A stretch of 64,000 nucleotides of DNA. It comes from Hansfordia pulvinata (taxonomy: Eukaryota > Ascomycota > Sordariomycetes > Xylariales). A model generated the notes under the pieces. The model ran no database searches, was not told where the DNA came from, and saw only the letters and a program-made list of their open reading frames with translations. Shown one piece after another: positions 24,890 to 39,015 of the stretch. The stretch's first letter is position 1. Each line of letters opens with the position of its first letter. A program made the translations under genes and the position numbers. The stretch lies in assembly GCA_006538405.1 (NCBI GenBank), contig BJKQ01000016.1, positions 248,001-312,000 of the forward strand. The letters are read 5' to 3'.

Positions 24890-26730
24890 ATGCTTGGGGC
24901 TGAGAAGCAAGCATCACCACTCTTGGGCGTGGCTGCCAGCAGCATCCGGTCACGGAGCCTGTGGTCTTCCACTCGCCGCCTTTACTCTCGGTATGTTACA
25001 ACAGTACCTGCAGGCTTCATCATGGCTTCTGCCTGCACTGAGGATATGCTGACGCAAGTAAAGCAACTCGGGGTTGCGCCGGCTCTTCGGTCTTTCGATT
25101 AGCCTCCTGATCCTCTCCGGCGCCGTTTTATACCTCCGGAAGCTTCCCTCTCAGCCCGTCCTGCTGACGTTTGACGATGAGTACCAGCCTCCCACCTCCA
25201 TCAACACCCCCTTTGGGGAGTCCTTTGCCAGGGAGTACTCCGTCGGCGAGGCCGATAGCTTCAAGGACCCAGACCCCGTCCACTGGCTTCGCGAGAACAC
25301 CCACGTGGCCGATCCCGAGTACACGATGCAGGAGGCCCGCGCGCTGAGGGCGACCCGGCCCAAAGCGGCCATCATCTCGCTCGTCCGCAACTCGGAGCTC
25401 GAGGATATGGTGTTCAGCATCGCGCAGCTCGAGGACCGATTCAACGGCCGCCGCGACCACCGCTACGACTGGGTCTTCTTCAATAACGAGGAGTTCTCGG
25501 ACGAGTTCAAGCGCGCCGTCTCCAACGCCACCGCCTCGTCGTGCTACTTTGAGCGGATCCCCCAGAGCACTGGGTCGTCCCGGAGTGGGTGGACGAGACG
25601 CGGTTCGGCGTCGGCCGCCAGTTCATGGGCAGCATCGGGGTCGGCAAGGCCTGGCTGCAGAGTTACCACCACATGTGCCGCTGGAACGCTGGCCTATTCC
25701 CACTGGAGAAGAGGCTGGCGCAATACAACTACTACTGGAGGGTAGAGCCCGGGGTGAGTCCTCAGTCGCGCCTACTTTCATTCTATCTCGAATAGGGCCA
25801 GGGCATGGCTCAGGACGTGACGGCAGCTGCTGACACGACGATGACAAACAGGTTCAATTCAGCTGCAACGTCAACTACGACGTCTTCCGATTCATGCGCG
25901 ACAACGAGATGGTCTACGGGTTCAATATGGCGATCCTCGACGACGCAAGGTCCTTTCCATCCCTCTGGGAGAAGTCCAAGGTGTTCATGGCGGAGAATCA
26001 AAACCTCCTCCACGAACAGAGGGACTTGGACTGGCTCATCCATTCGGCCGAGGACAAGGAGTGCATGATGCGATCGCCGACCGCTTATCAGATGCTGATG
26101 GACGGACAGGAGTACAACAACTGCCAGTTCTACTCCAACTTTGAGATTGGATCTCTGGACTTCTTCCGAGGCCAAGGGCACCAAACCTACTTCAACCACC
26201 TCGACCGGACGGGCGGGTTCTACTACGAGCGCTATGGCGATGCACCTGTCCACACCCTGAGCATCAGCATGTTCGTCCCCAAGTCGCGCGTCTGGTTCTT
26301 CCGCGACATTGGGTACGCCCACGGCCTGTGTGAACAGTGCCCTCCCCACGAAACGAAGCTCCCCTTGGAGCCCAAGGTCGAACCACGCATGGCGGTGCCA
26401 GTGACGGCCGACGGCGAAGCGCTGCCGCAGCCTCATCAGCGGTGGTCTTTGATGGCAGATAGCACTGGGCGTCAGCCTGGCATTCCTGGTCTTCAGTGCG
26501 GTTGTGCGGCGACAAGCATTGACGAAGACTTTTCGAAGCTGGTCCCCTTCGAGTCGAAGCAATCCAAGCCATGCGACAGCTGCATTCGACGCTGGCTCGG
26601 CGGCCGCTGGCTCGAGAAAGTTCCCGGCTGGAACCGCAAAAACGACTTGGCCATGGGGGGCGACGGCTCCGGCGGCTACGTTCTTGATGGGAAGAACAGC
26701 AAGCCTCATATCCCCCAGGGCAACGTCTGA
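24890..26730 (+). CDS. GT15-family (Kre2/Ktr-type) Golgi alpha-1,2-mannosyltransferase (one frame break)
   Basis: Proposed exons 24890-24990, 25064-25753 and 25852-26730 give about 556 aa. A short basic N-tail precedes a signal anchor (LFGLSISLLILSGAVLYL), making it a type II Golgi protein; the lumenal domain follows. Family motifs in order: KAAIISLVRNSELEDM, DWVFFNNEEFSDEFK, VGRQFMGSIGVGKAWLQSYHHM, then CRWNAGLFPLE, YDVFRFMRDNEMVYGFNM, EYNNCQFYSNFEIGSLDFFR (the region of the family's catalytic Glu) and FRDIGYAH. The enzymes add mannose from GDP-Man to O- and N-glycans of cell-wall proteins. The C run 25559-25563 is one base short, since ERIP continues as PEHWVVPEWVDE only in another frame. 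Intron 1 is inferred: its acceptor is an unusual AAAG, and no ATG lies in frame without it. The C-terminal extension (CGCAATSIDEDF onward) has extra Cys. Confidence 0.88.
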
Positions 26731-27681
26731 GCCGCAGAGGCTGTGCAAATTTCGAGCTAGACGCAGGATTCTTGAGAGCCGAAGGCGCTGCTTGGGTGGG
26801 CGTCTTGGCTCCGTGGCTCAGGTTCGTCCAGGGTATTTATGGGTTTGGGGTGGTTGTCACTCGCGCGAGCAAAGGGGCGCGAATATCCGCCCGCTTGAGT
26901 AGACTAGATAGCCCAAAAAAGAATAAATTTTCCCACTTATCGCAGCCAAGCGTCGCGATGTGTTCGTGTATGTTAGTCGTTATTTACGAGATTAACGCCA
27001 TTTGCTAAACAAATAACGAGCTTCGCACGTAGTTTTTTTTTCAGGGGTCTTCAGATTAAAGCATGCTAGCGCGGAAAGTCTATTATTAAGTTAATTAAGT
27101 AAGAATATATCATAATTTACAGAATTAAGATAAAGGGTTTTAAAATTAAATTTTAAGAAAATAAAAGGCTAAGATTTAAAGATTCTAAAGTTATTTCATT
27201 TTAAATAAGTATAAAATAATTAATTATTAAGAAAATAAAGTTGTAATTTATATAGCTTTTAATCGTGGCCACTTACTTAATTAACGTTAATTATTTATAC
27301 GTTATTAAGCTTTTTTATTTATAAGTAAAAAATACTTTTTTATATAAATACCGTAATTAAATAATTTATTTTAAGATATAATTAATAAGATTATAACTTA
27401 ATTAAGTAATAATATCTTATTTTACTTCATTTATTTTCATGATATGTAAAATCAAAATTTTGTATTATAAGATAATTTTAATTACAGGACGTAAAATCAA
27501 TATAATATAAGCTTAAGTTTTACTCGTATATTATCTATCTTTATTAACCACTTATTTAAGATACGACTTAAGTTTAATAAATATATTATAAATGAAAAAG
27601 AAATATATAACTTATTGAACTTATTATAATTTTTTAAATCTTTAATAAAAGTATTATAAATCATTAACACGATTAAAATAA
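26731..27681. other. Transition into the AT-rich island
   Basis: Base composition drops sharply at about 26910-27060, some 200-300 bp after the GT15 stop. The AT-rich sequence from about 27060 to 27681 lies outside the LTR element that starts at 27682. I see no LTR or recognisable motif in it; it may be an older RIP-mutated repeat or flanking DNA into which RIP spread. The 67-aa frame at 27497-27700 is an AT-composition artefact. Confidence 0.5.
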
Positions 27682-27865
27682 TATTATAAGTAAAAGACAC
27701 GATTAAGTAAAGCAGTGTTAAAGAGGTAATATAAGGTATATAATAAATAAGAACTAAACCTTAAACCTCCACGTTTAATAAGAGATTTAAGGGGTATTTA
27801 TAAGGAGTTCGTACTGGTCTCGTATAAGAATATATTAAGTTAAGTTAAGACTTCTCCTTATAATA
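27682..27865 (-). repeat. 3' LTR of copy 1 (184 bp)
   Basis: Same length as the other three LTRs. The termini read TA..TA on the minus strand, as expected if an original TG..CA was changed by RIP. It is more AT-mutated than the 5' LTR at 41723. AATAA precedes it at 27677-27681. Confidence 0.88.
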
Positions 27866-30800
27866 ATTAATGTCTCCTTTTTAATAACTTATACTTAACG
27901 TTATTAATAATAATATAATATAATTATAATATGTATTACGCTTATATTAATAAAATAAGGTTAATATATTAAGGTATATATTTTAATTATTATAATAACC
28001 AGTTTAAGCGTTATTAAATTAATATAATAATACCTTTATAATTATAAAAGAGTCGTTAATAACTTACGCTTATTACGTATACGTTTACTTTATTATAATA
28101 ATTAATTAAAAAATATATTATATATAAATTTCTTTAATTTATATAATTAATAAATAATCGCGTGCTCTTATATAATTAATATACTTTAATTTATTATTTC
28201 CTTAAATATAAAATAACACCACTTTTCTTAACTTTATATTCCTTTTTTTATTAATCTTAAAGTCTTCCCTTTTAACTCCTTTATTATTTATATCTTATTC
28301 GCACCCTTTCCGCTTAATCGGATTTCTCCTTTTTTTAATTTTTAATATAATTAATAATAAGCTTAATAACCTTAAATTAAAGTTATTAAATAATTAATTA
28401 AATAATAATAAAAACCTTATTAACACCTTTAATAATTCTGAAAATAAAGATTAAAAAAAGCTTATAAATCCCTTTTAAAACCCGCTTAAATCGTTTTATA
28501 ATTAAAGTGGAGGCGATAACTTAATTATCCGGACTTTTAATAAGCTTTATAATAATAAAAATATTATTACCTTTAAGTTAACTTTTAAAAGTAAGCGTGG
28601 CGGCGCCGTTACCACCCTTATTTTAAAACGTAAGGTTTAAAATTTTATATTATAAAACCCTTTTAATACTTAATCGAATTATTATTAACTTTTATATAAA
28701 AGCATTATAATATTATTATAAATAAGACCTTTTTTAAAAAGCCTTATTAATAAAGCATTTATATTAAAAATAAAGTATATAATAAACGTGAATCGGCCAT
28801 TATTACCTTAAAATTTTATAAAAAATATATAAGCGTAATTATTTATGTTTATTAACTTAAATATTATATTTTATTTAAAGTTATTTATAAGTTTAATTAA
28901 CTTATAAGTTTTACTTATACTTATTATTAAAAAAGTAATTATACTTATAAGCTTATAAGTCGAATTCCTTTTAATACTTTTATAAATCTTTATAAAGGTT
29001 TTTTAATATTTTATTTATATATAATTACTTATTATACTTAAGCATAACGCTATATGCTTCGCGATTCTTTTTAATTTTATATTTAATATTTATTAAAAAA
29101 AGAATATTTACTTTAATAAAGAAAAGTAATAAAAAGATATCGTTTTAATGTAATTTCGTTTAAAAAAGGCCTTTAAATCCTTTATAATTATATATAAAGT
29201 AAAGTAAGGTTTATTTAATATTAAAAAAATTATTAACGATACGCGCGGCGATTATTATATTATTATTATATAAGTATATTAAACTTATGTTTATATAATC
29301 CCGCTTATTAAACTTAAAGTAATAAGTACCCTTTTAATTATACTTATTTTATAAGGGTTTTAATTTATTTTAATAAAGGTTTTTATAATTTAAGATTAAA
29401 AAGGAATTTTATATTAAGATAATAATATTATTATACCTTATTAAGGCTTAAAGTTATTAAGCTTAACACGTTATTATTACTTAATACGTATAAAATATAT
29501 AAGATCTTATAAGTAAAAAGGTTAACCTTATTTTAAAGCGTGATTACCTTAATATTAAAAACGCCTTTACTTTTTTTATTTATTATTAAAAGTTAAAGGG
29601 TACTTATAAGGTATTTAATGTGTTTATAATTTAATTTTAAATTAAAAGGGTTTTAAATCCCTTTTTAAAGAATATAACTTCTTATAATTAAGCTATAAAT
29701 AGCTCGTAAATTCGCACCTTAATAAGAGGGGTTTTAAGGCCGTTTTAAGCCTTTTAACTTAAGTGTCTTCTTTAAAATCCTATTAATGAAAGACCGTTTT
29801 ACTTTAATACTTTTTAAAAACTTAATAATTACTTACTTTATATTTTATATATCGTCCTTATACACTTATTAATTATACTTATAAGACCACCTTACTTATT
29901 TTACTTTATAATAATTTATACCTTTATTAATACGGTAATTAATAACGTTTTTTACTTTTTATTTATCCTTATTATTAAGGTTTAATATAAGTAATAAGTT
30001 ATACGTATAAGCAATTTAAGGCTTTAAATATTAAATTAAGAATACGTTATAAATTCGATTATATTTTAAAGGTAATATAAGCTTATATATTATATAGCTT
30101 ATTAACTTTAAGATTTAAAATAATCTTATATACTTTAATAAAAAATTTTTATACTTTATATAAAAGTTTATAATTAATAAGGCTATTAATTAACCCTTTT
30201 ATAATTATAAAGGTTAATACTTTTTATTATAATACTTTTATTATCGCTTTATTACTTTATATCACTTTTCTTATAATATTTATTATAGATTTATTAACTT
30301 TTTTAACTTATCTTTTATTATAAAGATTAATATACCTTTTCTTTTATAAGCGATATGCTTAACGTTAAGTAAATTAAATTATTAATTATATAATATTTAA
30401 AAAAGGCTTTATTTTATTAACGTGTTTATATTATTATTAATTATAAAGTACACGTTTATTAATAATATTAATTAACACTTTATTTATCTTTATATAAAAT
30501 AATATAAGTACGTTTTAAGTGTAATATTTATATGTTTTATTTACTTATCGGTTTATATATAAAACGTAATTAAATACCTTTTTTAATATACGAGTAATAA
30601 TATAAGTTAAATTAATATTAATTAATAAATAATAAGCCTTTATCCGTTAATATACCTTTAAGGTTATTAAATTTATAATAAACTTTAATATATAATAATA
30701 TAATAAGCTCTTTTATTATAATTTTATTTAAAACGGCTTAAAACATATATAATTTTAAAAACTTATTTATAAGGATAAGGATATTATTTACTTACTTCCT

Positions 30801-32338
30801 TTAATATTATGCCTTTAATAAGCTTATAATAAAGTTTATAAATAACTCTTATATAAAAGTATTTAATATTAATAAGCTTTATAATTCACCGTAAAGTCGG
30901 TGGCGTTTCGCCTTTAAACTTATATAAATTTTATATTACTTAATATATACTTAAACTTTTACTTCTTATAATAATTAATAAAATTTTCGGTTAATTAATT
31001 TTAATGTTTTATTAACTTTAAAGTGCTTTATTAATAAATTATTATAATACATTTATAATAATTAATATTTAATATTATCTTTAATAAATATAAATATCTT
31101 CCCTTTATAATATAAAAAGGGCCTTTATATAGTTTAATCCGGATATATATGGATTCTTTTATAAATCTTAATATATTTTATATCTTTTCTTTAAGCTTAT
31201 ATTAAAAGCTTTTTTAATATTATAAACGATTCTTTTATATATAAGGTGTCTTATTTTATAATATTATATATATAGCTTTATATAATTACTTATACTTTAT
31301 ATACCTTAAAAGCGGTGATAATATATATTAAAGGGTTAATAAGCTGATTATTAACGTTATTATTCTTTATTTTAAGCTTTTATTTTATTATAAGTAAGAG
31401 TTTTAAATTATTAAGCTTATCGCTTTAATAATTTAATTATTTTAAAAGCGGATTAATAAGGTTTCGCTTCTTTAATTAATATTTAATCTTAAAATTAAAA
31501 GGGTTAAAAAATAAAAGCCACTTAACTTACCGGCCGTTTAAGCGTGTAAACTTTATAAATATACGTAAATTATTATAATTGCTTAAAACTTTTATAAAAA
31601 CTTAAAGCCTTATAAGTAATATTATTAATACTTAAAATTACTTATTATTATAAGTATCTTTTAATCACTTATAATATACCGCGATTTAACCTTAAATAGC
31701 TTATAAGATTAAAACGTTATGAAGTGTTATTTACCTTTTTTATTAAGTTATAAAAAGATCTTAAATATACTTAAGCTTAAAGTATCGGTTTCCACACGTA
31801 TATACTTCTTTAAATTAAAGTAAAATAATAAAAGAGCTTTTTTAAATATTTAAATTAAATTAAAAAACGCCTTTTTAATTAATGTATTAAAGAACTTATC
31901 TCTTTTAAGCTTTAACGGGGATTCGGACTTTTTTAAATAATTAATTAAAGGAAAAGTAATCCTTAAGAATCCGTTTATAAAGCGTTAATAAAAGTTAATA
32001 AAGCTGATAAAGACTTAAATATTATATTAAGACTTTAATAAAAGTTAATAAGTGATTATATCGACCTTTATAAGGTTTATAAAAATTCTTTTAATAAAGA
32101 TTATATATCTTAAAAACTTTAAGGACTCTTTAAAAAATTAGCACTTTAACGGCTTAATATAAAGGCCCGTATTAAATAATGCTTAAATTATTATTTATAA
32201 GTGTTTCGTATATATTTTATTATCCTTAAAGTAAATAAGAATATCGTTTAAATAAACGATATATATATTATTAAGTTAATCCTTTAACACTTTATTAATA
32301 TAAGCTTAAAAAGTAATAAAAGTATTACTTAAGCTTAT

Positions 32339-32875
32339 TATTATAAACCCGATTATTAAGCCGGTAAAACGGGTTATATTAATATAAGTAAAAGACTTAT
32401 AAATTAATAATCGCGTAAGATAACGTTAAATTAATTATATATATAAAGAAAGGTGGAAATATAAGATAAGATTATATAATTAAGATTATTATTAAAATAA
32501 TAAGTAATCCGTACGCTTATTATAATTATTATAATTAAGGCGATGCTTATAAAAAAGGTTATAAATAAAATAAAGATTATTTTAAAGAACGTGATTTAAG
32601 ACACGGTATTAATAAAGGAATAAAAGATATATAAAAACGGAAGGTTTTTTATATATTTAATTATTTATTACCTTAATAATTAATTTAAGTATTTAAGTTA
32701 TTTTTAAATAAAAGTAATCTCTTAATAATAATTTACTATTTATTTAATACTTTAATTACTTATTATTAATCGATTACTTAATGTTTACCGATAAGCGACC
32801 TTTTAAGTGTTTTTTTAAAATATAAACCCTTAAATTAACTTTATATTTTTCTTAAAAAGAATTTAAGTTATTATA
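32339..32875 (+). repeat. 5' LTR of the nested chromovirus
   Basis: About 537 bp. It shares long blocks with 39711-40227, for example TTATTTATTACCTTAATAAT and CTTTATATTTTTCTTAAAAA. It is about 20 bp longer than its partner. Confidence 0.85.
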
Positions 32876-33951
32876 TTTTAATTACTTTTATTTAAGTATT
32901 TAATAACTGTCCGTTAATACCTTTAAATAATATTTAATTAACATAATATTATTTTAACTTAAATCCTTTAAATAACCGGTGGCGTAAACGCTTTTAAAGA
33001 ACTTAATTAAGGAAATAAAAAAGGTTAATAATAATAAAAAGGAGTATAATCTTATTAAAAGTAAGTATAAGTAATTACTTAACGGGCTTTATATTTTATA
33101 AGATTAATTATAAGCTTTATATTAAGCTTATAAAAACGTTAATAAGTAATTATAATAAGCTTATATTAAGTGTATTAATATAATTAATAAACTTTAATAA
33201 GCTTAACTTATTAAAGCTATATAAAGCGTTAAGGGTATTATTAAAGCTCTTTCAATTAATATGAACCTTATAATTAACCTTTTTAAAACCTTTAACGGTA
33301 CCTTTAAGTAACTTTAAGGGTTTTTAACTTAAATAAAGGTATTTTATTAATTATATAAACACTTTAATAATAAAAAAGATTAAGTTATCCACGTTAAGTT
33401 GTTTCTTTATAAAAAGGCTTTAATTTAATTTAAATTATACTTTATTAAAGTAATTAATAAACCTTAAAAGTAATAATTAATTAAGATTAAAAGGATCTTT
33501 ATATCTTATATTAAATTTGAATAATAATTTAAAGGCTTATTTTAAGATTTAAATAAGAAATAATAAGCTAAAAAAGAACTTATTAACCTTTAATAAAAGA
33601 CCTTAACGTCCCTTTACGTTATAAACTTTAAATGTATCTTTATATAATTTAATTTAATTAAAGAAAGTAAGATTCTTATATTTTATTAAAAATTGAAAAA
33701 GGAAGTTAAGGATAAGTTAATTAAATAAGACTTATTAAATAGCTTTATAAAGTATATTAAAGCGTTATTTATATTAACTCTTAACTTTATAAGTAATATT
33801 ATAAGAAAAAGGAAATAATTAATATATATTATAAAATATAAGGCGATAATAATAAAAAGGAATAAAGCCTTACTTTACCTTTTATAAGTAATACTTAAAA
33901 CTTATAAATATTAACCGCGCTTTTAATAATAAGTATAAGAAAATATTTAAG

Positions 33952-33993
33952 TATTATAATTATAATAAATTAAGGTATATCACGCGCGATTAT
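33952..33993 (+). pseudogene. Decayed gag CCHC zinc knuckle (nested element)
   Basis: Fourteen codons keep the CX2CX4HX4C spacing, but all three Cys positions and the His read TAT (Tyr). These are the G-to-A (TGC/TGT to TAT) and C-to-T (CAC/CAT to TAT) changes RIP makes. Context residues N-K-L and R-D are kept. It fixes the element's orientation as plus. Confidence 0.8.
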
Positions 33994-36479
33994 AAAGCGT
34001 TTAAACGATTTAAATAAGTTAATAAATATATTAAAGTTATTAAAGAAGTCACGATAAATTAAAACGGATAAACCTTTATACTTAAAGAATAAGTTTATAT
34101 AATTTATAAGGTATATAATAATTTAAACCTTAACCTTAAATTCGATACTGCCTTTAATATCTTATAAAAAGGGTTTAATAACATTATAAAATACTAAAAA
34201 TAATATATAAGTTAATAAATTAAGACCTTTTAAAAAGGACTTATAATATTTTTTAAATTAATTATATATATTTAACCTTATAATAATACGTTAATTATAA
34301 TATATTTAATATTATAATACTTTTATAAGACTTAAAGGATATATTAAAATAAAAAGTATATAAATAAGGCCTTATATAATATAACTCCTTAAAGTAAATC
34401 CTTTAAGTAATCGTAAAAATTATTAATTAAAGAAAGCTTAATATTTTTATATAATATAACGTTATACTTTAAATCCTTAAATATAAATATTAATAAGTTA
34501 TAATAAAAGAACGAGTTACTTATTTAAAATAAAAAGTTTAATTTTTTAATGAATTTATAAATAACCTTTAATTATATGCGCTCCTTAATAAATAATATAA
34601 TAATAACCCTTATAATATTATTAATAATATATTAAAAGTTAAAAACGATAAGACTTAAAAACATATTAAAACCACTTTATAAAAAAATAAGACTTACTTA
34701 ACTCTTTTATCTTTAAAGTAATTATAAAGAATAAATAAGCTCTTTATTTTAAAATAAGTGTCACTTAAGATTAAGAAAATCGGTAAGATTTAATTAAATA
34801 AATTAAAGATTATAAAGATTATTATAATTTTATAATAAAATAATAAATATTTAATAAAGAATTAAACGTAATAATTAATATATTAATATATACTTAATCT
34901 TTAAAAGGGCTTTATAAGTGAACACTTATATTTAAGCTTAAAGAATACCCTTAAGAAAATTATAATAAATTAAGCGATATAACGGAAACTTATTAAGTAT
35001 AAAGCTTATATAAATATTTATTTAATAAAAAAGAAAAGGAAGATTTCTTTTATTACGGTAAGACCTTTAATAATATAAAAGAACTTATAATAATCTTAAA
35101 CGAAAAAGACTTAAAAAAGGTATATAAAAACGTATATAATTTAATTCCTTATAATACTTAATATAATAAGATCATATAATATAATTATATTTATATTACT
35201 TATTAATAACACTTAATTAATAAAGTTAAGTATCGTTACTTTTTTATAAAAGTTAAAACGCTTAAATTAATATAAAAATTATAATATTATTAATACTTTA
35301 ACTATTTTATATTAATAAACTTTTTATATTTATTAAAGAACACTTTTTATACTTTATAAGAAATTAAAATAATATTATAACTTATTAAAAGGAACCGTAT
35401 ACGTAACACGTATTAAACTTATAAAATAAGTATAATATTTAATTAAAAAGTTAATACTTAAAAATCGGACTTTAAAATATATTAATAATTTATTAATTAA
35501 ATTATTATTATAAGACGATAAATAACGTGCTTTATTTTTAAATAACGGATTATAATAAAGCGAGGCTTTTATAAGTAACTTTTAATAATACGGTTTAACA
35601 CGAGTAATAACGCGATAACACTTAAAAAATTAAAGCACTTTATTATTAATTTAAGGTAATAAATAAGAAAAACTTATATAATAAGATAAGCTTTTAATAA
35701 AAATAAAGCTATATAACTTAATATAATAATATATTACGGATTAAAGAAAATTTAAGTATTAATTAATAATAAATCGACTTAAAATTTAATATTATTATAA
35801 ATCGTTAATAAATTTAAATTATTATAAAATAAAAAGACGCTTTATATTAACTCACGATAATATATAAAAGTTATTTAAGGAAAGCTTAAAGATAAATTAA
35901 ACACGAGATTACGCCTTTTTTAATTATTATTTATAATCGATTTATAAAACTTTAATTAAACATTATTAATATTTTAAATAAGATAATCTTAAAGATACCT
36001 TAATTATAAACGGTGAATCTTAAAGTTAATTAAAGTATTAACCGTTTTTAATAAGAAATATTAAGAAAAAATTATAACACTTAATTAAAAACAACGCTTT
36101 TATTATTAAATAAATTTAAGTTTATATTTATAAGACATATTATTATTAAAATAATAAAAAAGATTACTTATTAAAATAAGTAATACTTAAAAAGTATTAA
36201 TAATTTATAATATTATTTTAAGATAAATTTAACACGGAAAATAGCTTATTATTATATTCGAATTATAATTATATAATATTACTTAAAAATAAAACTTAAC
36301 CGATATTTAAACTTATTTATTTATTAAACTTAACGTAATACGTAAAGCTTGAAAAGAAGTTATAATAAGATTTAAATAAAAGGTATATTAAGCTGTTTAT
36401 ATTATTAACTGGTTACCTTATTTTATTTATACTTTAAAAGGATAAATTTTAAAGGATATACATTACTTATTAATAACTT

Positions 36480-36790
36480 AATAATATTATTATTAAAAAT
36501 CGGTACCTTTTACCTTTAATTAAGGTGTTAAAAGACCTTTTTTATAAAGTTAAGATCTTTATTATAATAAATTTATTTAACGCTTATCACCTTATTAAGA
36601 TCCTTATAAGAAATAAGTGGAAAATAGCGTTTTAAATATTAAAAGGACACTTTAAATATTTAATAATGCTTTTTAAACTTATAAATGCTTTAATTAACTT
36701 TTAAAGTATAATTAACACCGTCTTTAAGCCCTTTTATAGTGTTTTTATAATAATATACCTTAACGATATCTTTATTTACTTTAAAAACAA
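36480..36790 (+). pseudogene. Decayed reverse transcriptase (nested element)
   Basis: The translation keeps the order of Ty3/gypsy RT blocks: a KI.I.INLFNAYHLI-like segment, NKWKIAF, GHFKYLIMLFKLINAL and then IYLNDIFIYF. The active-site YxDD reads YLND at 36756-36767 (GAC to AAC), and in-frame stops occur, so it is inactive. Confidence 0.8.
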
Positions 36791-38904
36791 AGCAAATTAT
36801 ATAAGTTATATAAAGTAAGTCCTTTAAGCTTTTTAAGATATTAACTTTTATATTAACTTAAAGAAAAGTTAATTTTATTAAATAAAAGTCGATTTTATAA
36901 GGTATACGATTCAATTAAGAAAAGTGTTAATATAATAAAGTAAGGTGTAAGCTATTTAAAAATAGCCCGTTCTTTAAAGTATTTATAATATTAAAAGATT
37001 TTTAAGATTTATAAACTTCCACCGATAATTTATTAAAGGATTTAATAAGCACGTTAAGCCCTTAATTAATATAATTAAAAAGGATAAACCTTTTAAATAA
37101 AATAAGGAACTTTAAACCTTATTTAACACCCTTAAAAAAGCAATTTTAAAGGAACCCGTTATAATTATAATTAACCTTAATAAACTTATAAAAGTCGAGA
37201 TTAACGTTAACGACTTTATTATAAAAGGATAACTTAAATAATAAAATAAAATAAGTAAGCTATATTTAATAACTTACTTTTTAAAAAAGTTTAATAAATT
37301 AAAGCTTAATTATATAATATATAATAAAGAGCTTATAATTATTATTAAAGTATTTAAAAATAAAGATATTATTTAAATAACACTTTTACTTTAATAACCG
37401 TTTATATAAATCATAAAAATCTTATAACCTTTATAAAAAATAAGGTTTTTAATAAATAATAAATTTAATAAATAAAGATCCTTTTAAAGTTTAACTTTAA
37501 AATCGAATATTATAAAAGTAAAGAGAATATTAAAGTTAACGCTTTTAATAAGTGACTTAATTATTTTATAATAAATTTAATAATAAAATTATAAATTATT
37601 TTAAGGTAAAATAAAGATAAAAACTTAATTTTAATATAATAAATTTAACTTATTTAAGTTAAAAAAGAATAATTCAATTATAAATTACGGTAAGAAACAT
37701 AACGCTTAAAAGTATTATTAAACGATAAGCGGTTTAACCTTTTTAAATAATTTAATAAAGTTATACTCTTTTATAATAAACGATTTATACTTATATTATT
37801 ATAATAATAACTTATTATAACGATTTATAAAGATTTATTTTATAATTATTAAAGGATTTAAAAAATTATATAATAAGTATAATACGATTACGACTTTTTA
37901 AACCTTAAAAGATTAATTAAAATAATAATTAAAGAATACGATATATATATTCGATTTAAAATAATATATTATAAGCCTTATAAAGAACTTTAACTTATAT
38001 CTTTTAAGGATAAAGTATAAAAATCGGTTTTAATAAACTTTATTATAAAGTTACCGTTATTTATAAACTTAATAATTAAAATCATTTATAATAATATTAT
38101 AATTTATATAAAATAGCTTTTTAAGTTTATAAAGTTTTAATTATTTAAGGAAATTATAACCGTAATATAAATTATATAACTTATAAATAAAACTATATTT
38201 AATTAATATAATTTATTAAAAGAACTTATTATAAATTAAAATAAGCTTTTTATAACCTATTTTTAAAAATCATTTATATAATAACTTAAAGTGTAATATA
38301 AAACGTTAATAATATATCACTTATAAGTAAATAATCGTATAAAACAACTTAATTAAGTATTAAAGTAATATTTATAATATTATATTAACTTTAAATAAAA
38401 TAATTAAGTATCCCTTTTATTTAAGGTAAAATTCGTATATAATAACTTAAATAATAAAGATATAAAAATATCACCTTTTTATATAATTTATAAATTTAAC
38501 TTATAAAGATTATAATAAGTAATGGTTAATAATAACACTTTAAAAGCCGTTATTTAAGTTAAACATCTTACGACTCTTTATAAACACCTTTATATAAAGC
38601 TTATAACGATTTAATAACGTATAAAATAATATTATAATAACCACCGGTCATTAAGGCCGACCTTTAAAAAAGGAGATAAGGTTTATTTATTATATAAAAA
38701 CATTTAAATTAAAAGACTTAATAATAAGTTAAATTTTAAAAAGATTAAACCATTTAAAATTAACGAGGTTATTTTCTTAATTAATTATAAATTATTATTA
38801 CTTAATATTATAAGAATTTACTTAATATTTTATGTTTTATTATTAAAACCAGCACCGGTTAACATATAATTTAAAATTAAAATTAAAGCCGATATTAACG
38901 CTTA

Positions 38905-39015
38905 AGAATATAAGGTTAAAGAAATATTAAATTTATGTTAATAAGAATTAATAATAAAGTACTTAATATAATAAAAAGGCTACTTATTATTAAAAAACAC
39001 TTAAAAACTTAAAAA
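38905..39015 (+). pseudogene. Decayed chromodomain (nested element)
   Basis: The frame reads EYKVKEILNL, then KYLI and KGYLLLKNT, with TAA codons where tryptophans sit in chromodomains (TGG to TAA). It lies about 0.7 kb before the 3' LTR, the expected place in a chromovirus. Chromodomains steer integration to methylated-histone chromatin. Confidence 0.65.

Noticed and set aside
27497..27700. A 67-aa hydrophobic frame in AT-rich DNA
   Set aside because: Ile/Leu/Asn/Lys composition is what random AT-rich sequence gives, and it overlaps the LTR.
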